Assembly: GCA_964427425.1 (NCBI GenBank)
Contig: CAYRUD010000011.1
Location: forward strand, 1 to 64,000
Source of the DNA: CAYRUD01 sp964427425
Lineage (GTDB): Bacteria > Chlamydiota > Chlamydiia > Chlamydiales > FEN-1388
Length of the DNA: 64,000 bases
Reading direction: 5' to 3'
Made by a program: the position numbers and the translations under genes. Shown in pieces: positions 37,717-46,218 of the stretch (the stretch's first letter is position 1; the number at the start of each line of letters is the position of its first letter). The notes under the pieces are model-generated. The model was not told where the DNA came from and made no database searches. It was given only the letters and a program-made list of their open reading frames with translations.

Positions 37717-38649
37717 TTATTTCTCAACATATGGAGTTACAGGCTCTGCTTCAATATATACATCAAATTGTTGTCCAGGATAGACATTAAATCCCTCGAT
37801 TGGAGTCAGCTTATAGATAACTTGAAGCACGCGCGTGTCGACAATTTCGTTACTATTACCCGTTAAGTTCTTTTTTGGAATAGCATATGGTTCAATGCGC
37901 ATAAATTCAAGTTGGAACGCCTTTTTCACAACGCCTCTTGGGTATCCAATAGCTTTTTGTCCTGGATGAACGCGTGAGGCGTTTTGCTCGTCAACATCGA
38001 CGCGAACCTGGAGATTGCGAATATCTCCTAGGATGATTGATTCATCGGATGTGTTATTGCCAGTAATATATTCACCAGCGTGATAGTCAATTTTTAATAT
38101 GGTACCGTCTTTTGGAGCTCGAATAGTATATCGTTTAAGTTCTACTTCATCTTTTTCGAGCTCTCGATGAGCCAGCTCAAGATTGGCTTTTGCGACATCG
38201 ATCTCTGATTTTTTCGTCGTGATTTGCTCGGCACTTACAGCTCTTGAATCGCTAATCGACTCTAATCTTTTAAGCTGGATCTCAAGAAGCTTCAGATTTT
38301 CTTCATTCACTTTAATTTGAGCTTTATCTGTTTCGATTTTGGCTTGAATGCTTCTGGTATCGAGCTCAAAAATAGGATCGCCTTCTTTGACTACATCGTA
38401 GGCATTCACAAAGCGCTTTTGAATGATACCGCTAAAAGGTGACCCTATAATTGTATTATCGCCATAGGCCTCAACGATCGCAGATGCTGCGACGCAATTT
38501 GTAAACGGATTTGTCGCAGGCGGAGCGATCATGTTGGTTGTAGTTGTTGCCACTTTATTTGGATCACCAGGAATTGTGGCAGCGACAAATATTCCAAAAA
38601 GTGAAACAAAGAAATATATAGCTCTTTTCTGTAGCCACCGTGTATCCAC
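37717..38649 (-). CDS. HlyD/MacA-type periplasmic adaptor
   Basis: 310 aa. One N-terminal membrane segment (about 10-25) is followed by a lipoyl-like half (GSPFSGIIQKRFVNAYDVVKEGDPIFELD), a helical hairpin (about 105-170), the second lipoyl half (IRAPKDGTILKIDYHAGEYI) and a barrel domain (LQVRVDVDEQNASRVHPGQ). It links the inner-membrane ABC pump to the TolC-like channel. It is the third gene of the four-gene operon, 52 bases after the ATPase. Confidence 0.94.
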   Translation of the reverse strand: MDTRWLQKRAIYFFVSLFGIFVAATIPGDPNKVATTTTNMIAPPATNPFTNCVAASAIVEAYGDNTIIGSPFSGIIQKRFVNAYDVVKEGDPIFELDTRSIQAKIETDKAQIKVNEENLKLLEIQLKRLESISDSRAVSAEQITTKKSEIDVAKANLELAHRELEKDEVELKRYTIRAPKDGTILKIDYHAGEYITGNNTSDESIILGDIRNLQVRVDVDEQNASRVHPGQKAIGYPRGVVKKAFQLEFMRIEPYAIPKKNLTGNSNEIVDTRVLQVIYKLTPIEGFNVYPGQQFDVYIEAEPVTPYVEK

Positions 38650-38701
38650 AGCTTATTTTCTCCTGAATAACAAAGCTCGTTGTCTTAACGTGTCATTCTA
38701 T

Positions 38702-39478
38702 TTAAGTTTGTGATGAGTCTATTACCTCAACCGATTTTACTTTTCCATCGTCCAAAGCGATGATACGATCAGCGAATTTAAATATTCTGTGATCATGGGT
38801 CACGACAATAACTGAGTGGTCGTAGTCTTGCGCTAAGCCTTTTAAAATTGTCAAAACTCTCATCCCATTATCGATATCAAGAGAGGATGTAGGCTCATCG
38901 CAGATGATGACTTTGGGGTTGTGGACAATAGCTCGCGCAATTGCTACAAGCTGTTGCTGGCCCCCTGAGAGTTCGCGAGGAAATCGATCGGCTTTATGTC
39001 CTATACCAACTTTATTGAGCGCTTCTTTAGCTTTCTCCAATGCGAGTGAAAAAGGATAATTATTGACATAGAGGGGAACGGCGACATTCTCTGCGCATGT
39101 TAAGGGCTGCATTAGGTTGAATTTTTGGAAGATAAAACCGACATTCTGTGCTCTAAATTGAGTAATCTCTTGTTCACTCATCTCATGGAGCTTGTGTCCT
39201 AAAATCTCGATGACACCAGAGTCAAAACTTAACGTTCCTGCAATAATACTGATAAGGGTTGTTTTCCCACTTCCTGAAGGGCCAATAATGAAGGTCGTCT
39301 CATGTTTTTTTATCTCAATAGAGATGTCTTTGAGAACATGAAGAAGATCGTCGCCATTGCCGAAATACTTATTTACTTCTTTGACGACAATATTGTTTTG
39401 GTCAGCTCCAGAATTGGGCGGCTCATGAGGTGTTTCGTTTGATGTGGACAAGGAACTCATCGCTTTTGCCTCTCCCAA
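38702..39478 (-). CDS. ABC transporter ATPase of the tripartite exporter
   Basis: 258 aa. Walker A is GPSGSGKTT, the Q-loop IFQKFNL, the signature LSGGQQQLVAIARA, Walker B VIICDEPTSS and the H-loop VVTHD. It groups with MacB/LolD/DevA-type ATPases. An N-terminal hydrophilic extension of about 25 residues precedes the fold. It starts one base after the permease stop, so the two are translationally coupled. Confidence 0.95.
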   Translation of the reverse strand: MGEAKAMSSLSTSNETPHEPPNSGADQNNIVVKEVNKYFGNGDDLLHVLKDISIEIKKHETTFIIGPSGSGKTTLISIIAGTLSFDSGVIEILGHKLHEMSEQEITQFRAQNVGFIFQKFNLMQPLTCAENVAVPLYVNNYPFSLALEKAKEALNKVGIGHKADRFPRELSGGQQQLVAIARAIVHNPKVIICDEPTSSLDIDNGMRVLTILKGLAQDYDHSVIVVTHDHRIFKFADRIIALDDGKVKSVEVIDSSQT

Positions 39479-39479
39479 T

Positions 39480-40619
39480 TTACGCTCTAAATACTTGAGC
39501 GGGTTCTATTGTCCTGATTTTCCTAGCTCCCAGCACAACCGAAAAACAAGAAATAGAAAGGATTGCCACAAAGGCAATAATAAAAACTTCCCAAGGCATA
39601 TAAAATGGAGGAGACCCTCTCTTGATAACCATTTGACCGAAGACTCCAGTAAACCACATGCCTATTCCATAGCCCATGCATCCGACGACAAATGCTTGAA
39701 GGAACATCATGCGATAGAGCATCCTATTTGTGGCGCCCATAGCTCGTAACACCGAGAAATTAGGAATATTCTCAGTGATAAACGAGTAAAAAGTTTGCCC
39801 TGCTACTGCTATCCCTACGACAAACCCTAAGATGACAGTCGTTCCAAAAGAGATTGGGATGCCTGTATTTTTGAAGAACCACTTTATTGTTGCGATCGCA
39901 AATCCCTCTTCTGTGAAAGCTCTAAGCCCGGTCTCTTTTTCAATTCGTTCGATGACTTCGTGCTTTGTGTAGCCCTCTTGCGGTTGGACTATGATGTAAC
40001 TGAGTAATTTTCTTTGAGGAGGGATGTACTCTTTAGCTCTCTCATACGTAGTATAAATATATGGCATTCCATAGAAAGAGCGATCTGCTTTACAGAGGGC
40101 AACTACTCGAGCTTCTCTATCATTGATTTCAAAAATACTTCCGACGCCGAAAGGCTTATCGGGATCAATAGTGAATTTCTCAACACCTACTTGGTCAGTC
40201 ATGACAGTCTTGTCCTGCAACAAATTCCAAGCAGATCCTTCAACAATATTAATTGGAACACCAGCGAACGTCGATGAGTCGAGACCAATTAATTGGACTT
40301 GTTGAAATTGACCGTTTTCGAGGCGAGCTTCCATGATGCTGAAGATGATTGGAAAAGCCCAGCTGACTCCTTGGACAGATCGCACGCGATACAGATCGAT
40401 ATCTCGCATTGGCTGCGTTTGGTTAACCTGCTCAGTAAATTTATCAACTACCCAAATGGTAGCTTCGCTATTTCGTAAGAGTGCGGTGCTCCAACGAAGC
40501 AGGCCTACAAATATTGACGTTTGTTGAGCAATAAGAACCGTTGCAAAGCTCAATGAGCATATGAGGAGAAGGCACTTTGATTTATCACCAAAAAGCATTC
40601 GGAGTGCTATGTACCACAT
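39480..40619 (-). CDS. ABC transporter permease, FtsX/DevC-type
   Basis: 379 aa with four membrane segments: one near the N-terminus, a periplasmic domain of about 200 residues, and three near the C-terminus, the FtsX-like topology of MacB and DevC. The periplasmic part has the DevC-like run VRSVQGVSWAFPIIF. The nearest described systems are cyanobacterial DevBCA (glycolipid export) and MacAB-TolC (peptide, toxin or lipid efflux). The substrate here cannot be told. It is first in the operon: permease, ATPase, adaptor, channel. Confidence 0.92.
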   Translation of the reverse strand: MWYIALRMLFGDKSKCLLLICSLSFATVLIAQQTSIFVGLLRWSTALLRNSEATIWVVDKFTEQVNQTQPMRDIDLYRVRSVQGVSWAFPIIFSIMEARLENGQFQQVQLIGLDSSTFAGVPINIVEGSAWNLLQDKTVMTDQVGVEKFTIDPDKPFGVGSIFEINDREARVVALCKADRSFYGMPYIYTTYERAKEYIPPQRKLLSYIIVQPQEGYTKHEVIERIEKETGLRAFTEEGFAIATIKWFFKNTGIPISFGTTVILGFVVGIAVAGQTFYSFITENIPNFSVLRAMGATNRMLYRMMFLQAFVVGCMGYGIGMWFTGVFGQMVIKRGSPPFYMPWEVFIIAFVAILSISCFSVVLGARKIRTIEPAQVFRA

Positions 40620-40717
40620 ATGTTTTTTCTATCTTCCTTTGGTCAGGCACTTTGTTGTTTACGTTTGCGAAGAGGTATTTATAACTTATCCCGCCAATAT
40701 GAATTGGTAAATTATAA

Positions 40718-41986
40718 TTATTCATTCATGAGTATTTCATCTTTCTTAAAGATGGGGTTGTTCTCATCAATAAATCGATTTGATTGCAGATCAAGCGAGA
40801 CTATAAGATCATTCAAACGCTCATAGGCGTGTGCGATCGCAGGCGACGCTTTATATGGAGGCTCAAGCTTATGAATTGCAGAAGATCCATTAGACGGAAG
40901 TTCAAATATGAGCTCCGCGAGAGAGTATGTAAAACATGAAATAGAAGGGACAAATGAGAGTACATGTGATGGAGCGGTGATTGCTTCATGGATGAGATTT
41001 TTCTCTTTGAGCTGCTCGAGAGATTCATATAAAAGCTTCAGTGGGATATTGAGATCATTGCGAAAGAGGTGAACTGTCGCGGGTTTCCCAGCTTTATATT
41101 GCCCAATGATAAGCGTTAAAAGCGCAAGGTGGGCGGCTTTAGGATTGATGTCTATATCGTGCAGTGGGTATCTCCATAATCTCTCCTCAATCGCAACGGT
41201 CAACTCACCTGATGAGAGGAGGATGAACCAGCTTATCCAAAGCCACGCAAGGAAAAGGGGAAGGGCCACAAAGCTTCCGTAGATAGCGCTCACCTGTGAT
41301 AAAGAGAGCTGGAACTGAATATACCACGTTTGAACGAGCTGAAACATGATTGCAGCAACAATTCCTGAGGCAAAAGCAGATCTTAGCGAGACATGCGCAG
41401 ATGGAATGACATACAGAAGGGTGGAAAACAGAGTGACAAGCGTCGCAAGCGGTATAAGGGAGATTGCGAAGCTGACAAGTTCCTCAAAATGCTGGAACTG
41501 AAACTTAGTAATTAAAGTTGAGAGTTTTGTCGTAATAAAGATAGTCATACTACTTGCTAGGATAAGCAAGAGAGGGCAAATAGCGATGAGGGCCAAATAG
41601 CTCATCACTCTATGGACATAGCGTCGAGGAATGGTAATCCCCCACATCGCGTTAAAAGTCCTTTCGATAGAGGAGAAAAGTTTGATTGCTGTCAGAAGGA
41701 GTGCTACAATACCGGTTCCTGCGATAACACCACCTTGCACTTCTTTAAGGGCTGTATCACTAAATGCTAAGAGGTATTCAAGAACTTCTTTGTGATCCGC
41801 TAATTCCATTCTTAGAATGTTCTCAAGGGCAATATCTCCGCCAAAACCTCTGGCGATACCGAACATAACGGCTAGAAGCGGGACAATTGCTAGAAAACTC
41901 TGATAAGTAAGTGAAGATGCTTTCATAAAGAGATTATCATGCTCGATGCGCTTTGCAAGCGTTTTCAAGAAAGAAGATGTTTCCAT
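40718..41986 (-). CDS. YihY/BrkB-family inner-membrane protein
   Basis: 422 aa. Six membrane segments fill residues about 30-270 and a hydrophilic winged-helix-like tail follows. The family pattern is present: SSLTYQSFLAIVPLLAVMFG near the start, YGSFVALPLFLAWLWISWFILLSSGEL at the end of the membrane part (given here as two overlapping landmarks, YGSFVALPLFLAW and ISWFILLSSGEL). The protein was once called RNase BN; that assignment was withdrawn and the true function is unknown. It follows hemH on the minus strand with a gap of about 100 bases. Confidence 0.92.
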   Translation of the reverse strand: METSSFLKTLAKRIEHDNLFMKASSLTYQSFLAIVPLLAVMFGIARGFGGDIALENILRMELADHKEVLEYLLAFSDTALKEVQGGVIAGTGIVALLLTAIKLFSSIERTFNAMWGITIPRRYVHRVMSYLALIAICPLLLILASSMTIFITTKLSTLITKFQFQHFEELVSFAISLIPLATLVTLFSTLLYVIPSAHVSLRSAFASGIVAAIMFQLVQTWYIQFQLSLSQVSAIYGSFVALPLFLAWLWISWFILLSSGELTVAIEERLWRYPLHDIDINPKAAHLALLTLIIGQYKAGKPATVHLFRNDLNIPLKLLYESLEQLKEKNLIHEAITAPSHVLSFVPSISCFTYSLAELIFELPSNGSSAIHKLEPPYKASPAIAHAYERLNDLIVSLDLQSNRFIDENNPIFKKDEILMNE

Positions 41987-42088
41987 GTCTCTTTATATAG
42001 TCCTCTTTTGTTGGGCAATATGTAAGCTCCTCCACGCTCCTTATATATACCGTAAAATAGAAAAGAGGTCGAAGTAAATTAAATAAAA

Positions 42089-43213
42089 TTAATCGTTTAT
42101 GTTCTTAAAGTGAGATTCAATAAGTTGATGAAGACCTTGAATCCAGATGGGGGAGTCATTCAAACTGTCAATCAGGATGAATTCTTTTCCTCCGTTACTT
42201 AGGAAAATTTGCCGGCACTCTTGACCCAGCTCTTCAATCGTTTCGATACAGTCCGCGACAAATGAGGCGCTGACAATGATAGCTCGTTGTATTCCCTCTT
42301 GAGGGAGAAGTTTGAGTCGATCAGCGATAAATGGCCCGGTCCATGGATCTTTCCCGAGTCGTGATTGGAAAACAATCTCGCATTGCTCTGGAGGGAGTGC
42401 TAGCGCATGTCTTATAGCTTCCGCCGTCTTTTTACATTGAGCGACGTAGCAAAGATCTTGAGACGGTTTTTCTTCGCAGCATCTATTTGTAAAGCAATGG
42501 CTGCCACAAGGGTTTGTCTCAACTACTTGGCGTTGAGGAAGGCCATGAAAGCAGAAAAGCACTTTGGTGTCATTTGACATAGAGCGGGCATAGGGGTGGA
42601 GCTTTTCTGCCCACGATTTGACAAAGAAGTGCTTTTGAAAAAAGGATTGAACAATGGTGATATGAGGAAATGCTTTCCAATGTCTCATCTCTTCCATCAA
42701 TTTCTCGATCGATGATCCTGTGGTTGCAGAGGCATACTGAGGGTATAGGGGAATTACGAGCAGTGAAGTGTGTCCTTGCTTCTGAATTTCATGGAGGACT
42801 TTTTTTAGTGAGGGCTCTTGATATCTCATTGCAAAGTAGGGTGATATTTGACTTCCACGGAGTGCCTCTTTCATAGCTTCTAAGAACTTCATCGAGTATG
42901 CCATGAGTGGGGAGCCCTCTTCCATCCATATCGATCTATAATTCTTCGAGCTTTGTCTGATTCTCAATGGGATAATAATGCAATTGACGAGAAGCTGTCG
43001 CACTATGAAAGGTAAAGAGATAACTCTCCAATCAGTCAGAAACTCGCGTAGGTAGGAAAAGACATGGCAAATTGAAGGGCTCTTAGGTGTTCCAAGGTTA
43101 ATAAAAAGGACCGCCTTTTTCGTTCTTTCTCGATTTGGGTCGCAGGAAGAATTTGTAGTTGTTGTCCTTTTTTGAGAGAAGTTCAGCCAACCTAATTTCT
43201 TCGACCAATTCAT
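42089..43213 (-). CDS. hemH: Ferrochelatase with a cysteine-rich insert
   Basis: 374 aa. HemH inserts iron into protoporphyrin in the last step of heme synthesis. Landmarks are LFINLGTP near residue 36, the catalytic His223 in FCFHGLPQ and Glu324 in FVADCIETIEE. A 33-residue N-terminal extension precedes the fold. Between residues 236 and 260 there are six cysteines (C236, C240, C245, C246, C255, C260). Some bacterial ferrochelatases carry a [2Fe-2S] cluster bound by cysteines; this cluster may do the same but the arrangement needs testing. AAAGGA ten bases upstream supports the start. Confidence 0.95.
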   Translation of the reverse strand: MNWSKKLGWLNFSQKRTTTTNSSCDPNRERTKKAVLFINLGTPKSPSICHVFSYLREFLTDWRVISLPFIVRQLLVNCIIIPLRIRQSSKNYRSIWMEEGSPLMAYSMKFLEAMKEALRGSQISPYFAMRYQEPSLKKVLHEIQKQGHTSLLVIPLYPQYASATTGSSIEKLMEEMRHWKAFPHITIVQSFFQKHFFVKSWAEKLHPYARSMSNDTKVLFCFHGLPQRQVVETNPCGSHCFTNRCCEEKPSQDLCYVAQCKKTAEAIRHALALPPEQCEIVFQSRLGKDPWTGPFIADRLKLLPQEGIQRAIIVSASFVADCIETIEELGQECRQIFLSNGGKEFILIDSLNDSPIWIQGLHQLIESHFKNIND

Positions 43214-43260
43214 TGAAACGGTTCCTTTCTATCTTTCGGAAGAGATTTCTTTTTTCGTGA

Positions 43261-43920
43261 TTAAGTATCGCTTTTCTCCGGAGATGAAAGCAGAGTCTCA
43301 ATTAACTTCTCAACTTGTTTGTTTGTAGGAGAAGTGAGTGGAGAGAACCTATCTACGAGGCGTCCTTCTCTGTCGATGATAAATTTGGTATAGTTCCACA
43401 TGATAGAGCCCCCAAGTTTCCCATGAATCGATTTATCCGTGAGCCAAGCAAAAAGAGGGTGTATTGAAGATCCCTTCACAGATATTTTAGAAAAGAGCGG
43501 GTAAGTAATGTCATACATTACTCTGCATCTTTCTTCGATCTCTTGGTTACTCCCTGGTTCTTGATGGAGAAAATCGTTAGAGGGAAACGCTAGAACGATA
43601 AATTTTCTCTCTTTGTACTTCTGATAGAGCTCTTCAAGTTCGTCAAGTTGAGAAGAAAATCCACACTCTGTTGCTGTATTAACGATTAGTATGACATACC
43701 CTTTCCAGTTACTTATAGCTTCTTTTTTCCCAGCAATAGTTTCTAATGAGATATCCCACGGTATGATGTCAGTTTTGGTTTCTTGAACCTGACTTGTTTT
43801 TTTATCTCCTAAAGAGATAAGAGCAGGCTCGTTACCTTGAAGGGATATATTCAGTGATGAGAGAGCGATAATGGAAAAGAGAGTCGTGGCAGTGAGTGTT
43901 TCAAATGTCTTTTTCATCAT
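43261..43920 (-). CDS. Exported glutathione-peroxidase-like thiol peroxidase
   Basis: 219 aa. An N-terminal hydrophobic signal (about 8-28) directs export or anchoring, followed by a GPx fold. The peroxidatic Cys86 is in NTATECGF. The other catalytic residues are visible: Gln120 (HQEPGSN), Trp175 and Asn176 (WNYTKF). Cys132 (ERCRVMYDITYPLF) lies where thioredoxin-dependent GPx proteins place the resolving Cys. The usual third Cys of FPCNQF is Ser (FPSNDF). It therefore likely reduces peroxides with thioredoxin-like donors in the periplasm. It precedes hemH by 47 bases. Confidence 0.92.
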   Translation of the reverse strand: MMKKTFETLTATTLFSIIALSSLNISLQGNEPALISLGDKKTSQVQETKTDIIPWDISLETIAGKKEAISNWKGYVILIVNTATECGFSSQLDELEELYQKYKERKFIVLAFPSNDFLHQEPGSNQEIEERCRVMYDITYPLFSKISVKGSSIHPLFAWLTDKSIHGKLGGSIMWNYTKFIIDREGRLVDRFSPLTSPTNKQVEKLIETLLSSPEKSDT

Positions 43921-44055
43921 ACAGATGGCATATCCCTTTTTCTAGTCGTTTACTTTTGTTAACGGGGCGCTAAGCTTTAACAATATATTTGGTATATGAA
44001 AATGCGCGAATAAATTAATTTAACGTTTCATACACTTACTTTTTTGTCATCAGTC

Positions 44056-44616
44056 ATGCATCGTTTCTTGATCGCACTTCTAAATTATGTAGGGTTTTAT
44101 GTGATTTGGTTCTTCGCTCTATGGGGAGCAAGCCAGTCACATGGCCTTTTAGTGCTAGTAGGCGTTATTTTCTATCTTTTTTTTCACTTAATGGTAGTCT
44201 CTCAAAAGCCCCATCGCGAATTAGCTCTCATTATAGGCATTGCGATTATTGGAAATATGATTGACTTCACTTTAGGGGCTTTTGATGTTGTCGTATATCA
44301 AAATGCGATCTTTCAGTATATCCCGCCACTTTGGCTCACTTCGTTGTGGGCTTGTTTCGGTTCGACCTATTGGCACTCGTTTCGATGGCTTCAGGGACGC
44401 TACTTTATGGGGTCGATCCTCGCTGCTCTTGCAGCCCCATTTTTGTACATGTGGGCAATGGCAGCAGGGGCAGTCTCGATCAATGTAGATGGTTCTGGCT
44501 GGATTAAATTTGGTATAATATCATTGGTGTGGGCTCTTTTCTTTCCTTTTACTTTATGGTTGAGTGGTTTATTGGATAATGACGGCGGATTACGCAATCA
44601 TTCAGAAGAAAAGTAG
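44056..44616 (+). CDS. DUF2878-like membrane protein
   Basis: 186 aa from ATG 44056; the frame also opens at a TTG at 44044, and neither has a ribosome site. About five to six membrane segments with the DUF2878 pattern: a conserved PPLWLTSLWACFGSTYWHS block and a following GSILAALAAPFLYMWA block. Function of the family is unknown. It is the first of two plus-strand membrane genes, 25 bases from the next, and the two look co-transcribed. Confidence 0.75.
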   Translation: MHRFLIALLNYVGFYVIWFFALWGASQSHGLLVLVGVIFYLFFHLMVVSQKPHRELALIIGIAIIGNMIDFTLGAFDVVVYQNAIFQYIPPLWLTSLWACFGSTYWHSFRWLQGRYFMGSILAALAAPFLYMWAMAAGAVSINVDGSGWIKFGIISLVWALFFPFTLWLSGLLDNDGGLRNHSEEK

Positions 44617-44641
44617 CTTTTTAAGATAGAGGGAAGCTTTC

Positions 44642-45199
44642 ATGTTTAAGAAATATTTTTTTCGCGCATACCTTCTCTTCGTTGTCATCCTTTTCTCCCA
44701 GTTCCCTCTGTTTGTTAATCAGTATATTGTACGTCTTGAAAGCCATTTAAAAGAGAATCAAAGAACCGTTTTAGCTCTTGAAAAGGCTGCGCTATCTGTT
44801 GGGAAATCTCTTCCTGAGTATATTCAGAGGTTTATAAGCTCTCAAGATCCTGACTTTCATAGTCAAGGTATCTTCATGAAGGATATAGAAGAAAGAAATT
44901 TCTTCTTGCAGGAAGCTTTAGATAAACTTGTCTCGCAATCAGCTGTTTTAAGGCCTTTTTACTTCTTTTTGTATGCTGATAAAGAGATAGTTGAGGAGAC
45001 AAAAAGGGGATTTCACTTCGGTTTTGTATGGAGTGAAGAAAGTGTCGTGTGGGCTTTATTAGGAGGCATTACTGCTGGTGTTGTCCCACTTTTTGCGCGG
45101 GCTATATGGCGACGACGTCGAAAGAACGAAGATCGCCCCTCAACTATTCACTCGGTAGAGGCTGAAGTTCAAATGCCATCAGTGAAGGGCGATATATAA
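44642..45199 (+). CDS. DUF2937-like membrane protein
   Basis: 185 aa. An N-terminal membrane segment is followed by FVNQYIVRLESHLKENQR, a helical soluble region, a second membrane segment (WALLGGITAGVVPLFARAI) and a basic tail (RRRRKN). This order fits DUF2937, whose members share an N-terminal segment leading to a Q-Y-x-x-R-L motif and a C-terminal anchor. No function is known. It shares a transcript with the DUF2878-like gene and ends five bases before the convergent stop of the next gene. Confidence 0.65.
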   Translation: MFKKYFFRAYLLFVVILFSQFPLFVNQYIVRLESHLKENQRTVLALEKAALSVGKSLPEYIQRFISSQDPDFHSQGIFMKDIEERNFFLQEALDKLVSQSAVLRPFYFFLYADKEIVEETKRGFHFGFVWSEESVVWALLGGITAGVVPLFARAIWRRRRKNEDRPSTIHSVEAEVQMPSVKGDI

Positions 45200-45203
45200 G
45201 ATT

Positions 45204-46139
45204 TTAAGCGGAAGTCTTTTTCTGTTTTGCAAGATAGGGTTTTTTTAAGCCCTGTGTTGCGATGTCTTTTGCTATTGCTTCATTCTTCGCGTCTGTCTTT
45301 TTCTGCTCACTTTTTCGAATTTCAGAAGCTGTTTCTTGCTTTTTGGAGTCTTCTTCGTAGCGCTCTTTTTCTTCTCGGGCAGCTTTTTCGAAGTTTTTAA
45401 TAGCTTGCTGAGTAATCTTTGTTAAGCTCTTGTGAGCGAGCTGCTCAGGAGATAGAAGATGCTCAAAAGACTTGTTAATTCGAGAAGGCTTTTTTTGCTG
45501 AGAGGGGGCTTTTAAAAGAGACTCTGCGTGAAATTCCGAGCTGCTTTGCGCAGTATGGCGCTTTGATTGAGCTTCAATTCTTTGGAGTTCTTCTTCAACT
45601 TGAGTTAAAGCGCTCTGTTCGAGCTCATCGAGCTCATTTTCATCTGTTTCATTGATGTCAAGGATGGCAGCTTCTTCGTTAGTAACATCAGATGATTCTT
45701 CATCATTTGCGTCAGGCTCATTTGCTGCTTTGGAGGCCCTTAGAGAAGGAAAGAGCGAATATATAATCTCTAGAGCATTGGAGTCGCTACTTTTCTTAAG
45801 TTCGATGATAAGTTCTTTTGCGGCTTTTGTCCCAAAGACTTGTGGGGCGGCACTATTAATTGCAGTTTCTGAAACTACAACAATATTACCTTTTCTATAG
45901 TCATCAAAGAGGGCCTTTACTCTTTCTTTCTCGGTAAGCTGATGGAGCTTATTTATTGAACTGTTCCCAGAAATGTTTACAATTCTACGGCCAAGGTATG
46001 TAGATGTAGGTGTGGCAAAAGTTACAGCTTTTTGAGTGTTTTCACCCATGGCAAGGGCTTGGTAGGCAAAGAATTGTGAGAGATCTATGTGATGTGCGCC
46101 CATGGTGGTTTCCATTTTTTTATTTTTCGATGGAGCCAT
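45204..46139 (-). CDS. Hypothetical charged protein, effector-like
   Basis: 311 aa, not recognised. Residues 1-140 are mixed and soluble, 140-190 are strongly acidic (many Asp and Glu), and 190-311 are Lys/Glu/Gln-rich helix, probably coiled coil, ending basic. No signal peptide or membrane segment. A second in-frame ATG lies eight codons in. It is 79 bases downstream of the double GIY-YIG gene and may share a transcript. The low-complexity charged composition resembles candidate type III effectors of Chlamydiae, but that is inference. Confidence 0.75.
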   Translation of the reverse strand: MAPSKNKKMETTMGAHHIDLSQFFAYQALAMGENTQKAVTFATPTSTYLGRRIVNISGNSSINKLHQLTEKERVKALFDDYRKGNIVVVSETAINSAAPQVFGTKAAKELIIELKKSSDSNALEIIYSLFPSLRASKAANEPDANDEESSDVTNEEAAILDINETDENELDELEQSALTQVEEELQRIEAQSKRHTAQSSSEFHAESLLKAPSQQKKPSRINKSFEHLLSPEQLAHKSLTKITQQAIKNFEKAAREEKERYEEDSKKQETASEIRKSEQKKTDAKNEAIAKDIATQGLKKPYLAKQKKTSA

Positions 46140-46218
46140 ATTAACTACCTATAAGTTTGACACTACAAAATAGCCATGATTTTTGACCATGGGCGAAATA
46201 AAGATCTAATGAAGCTTA

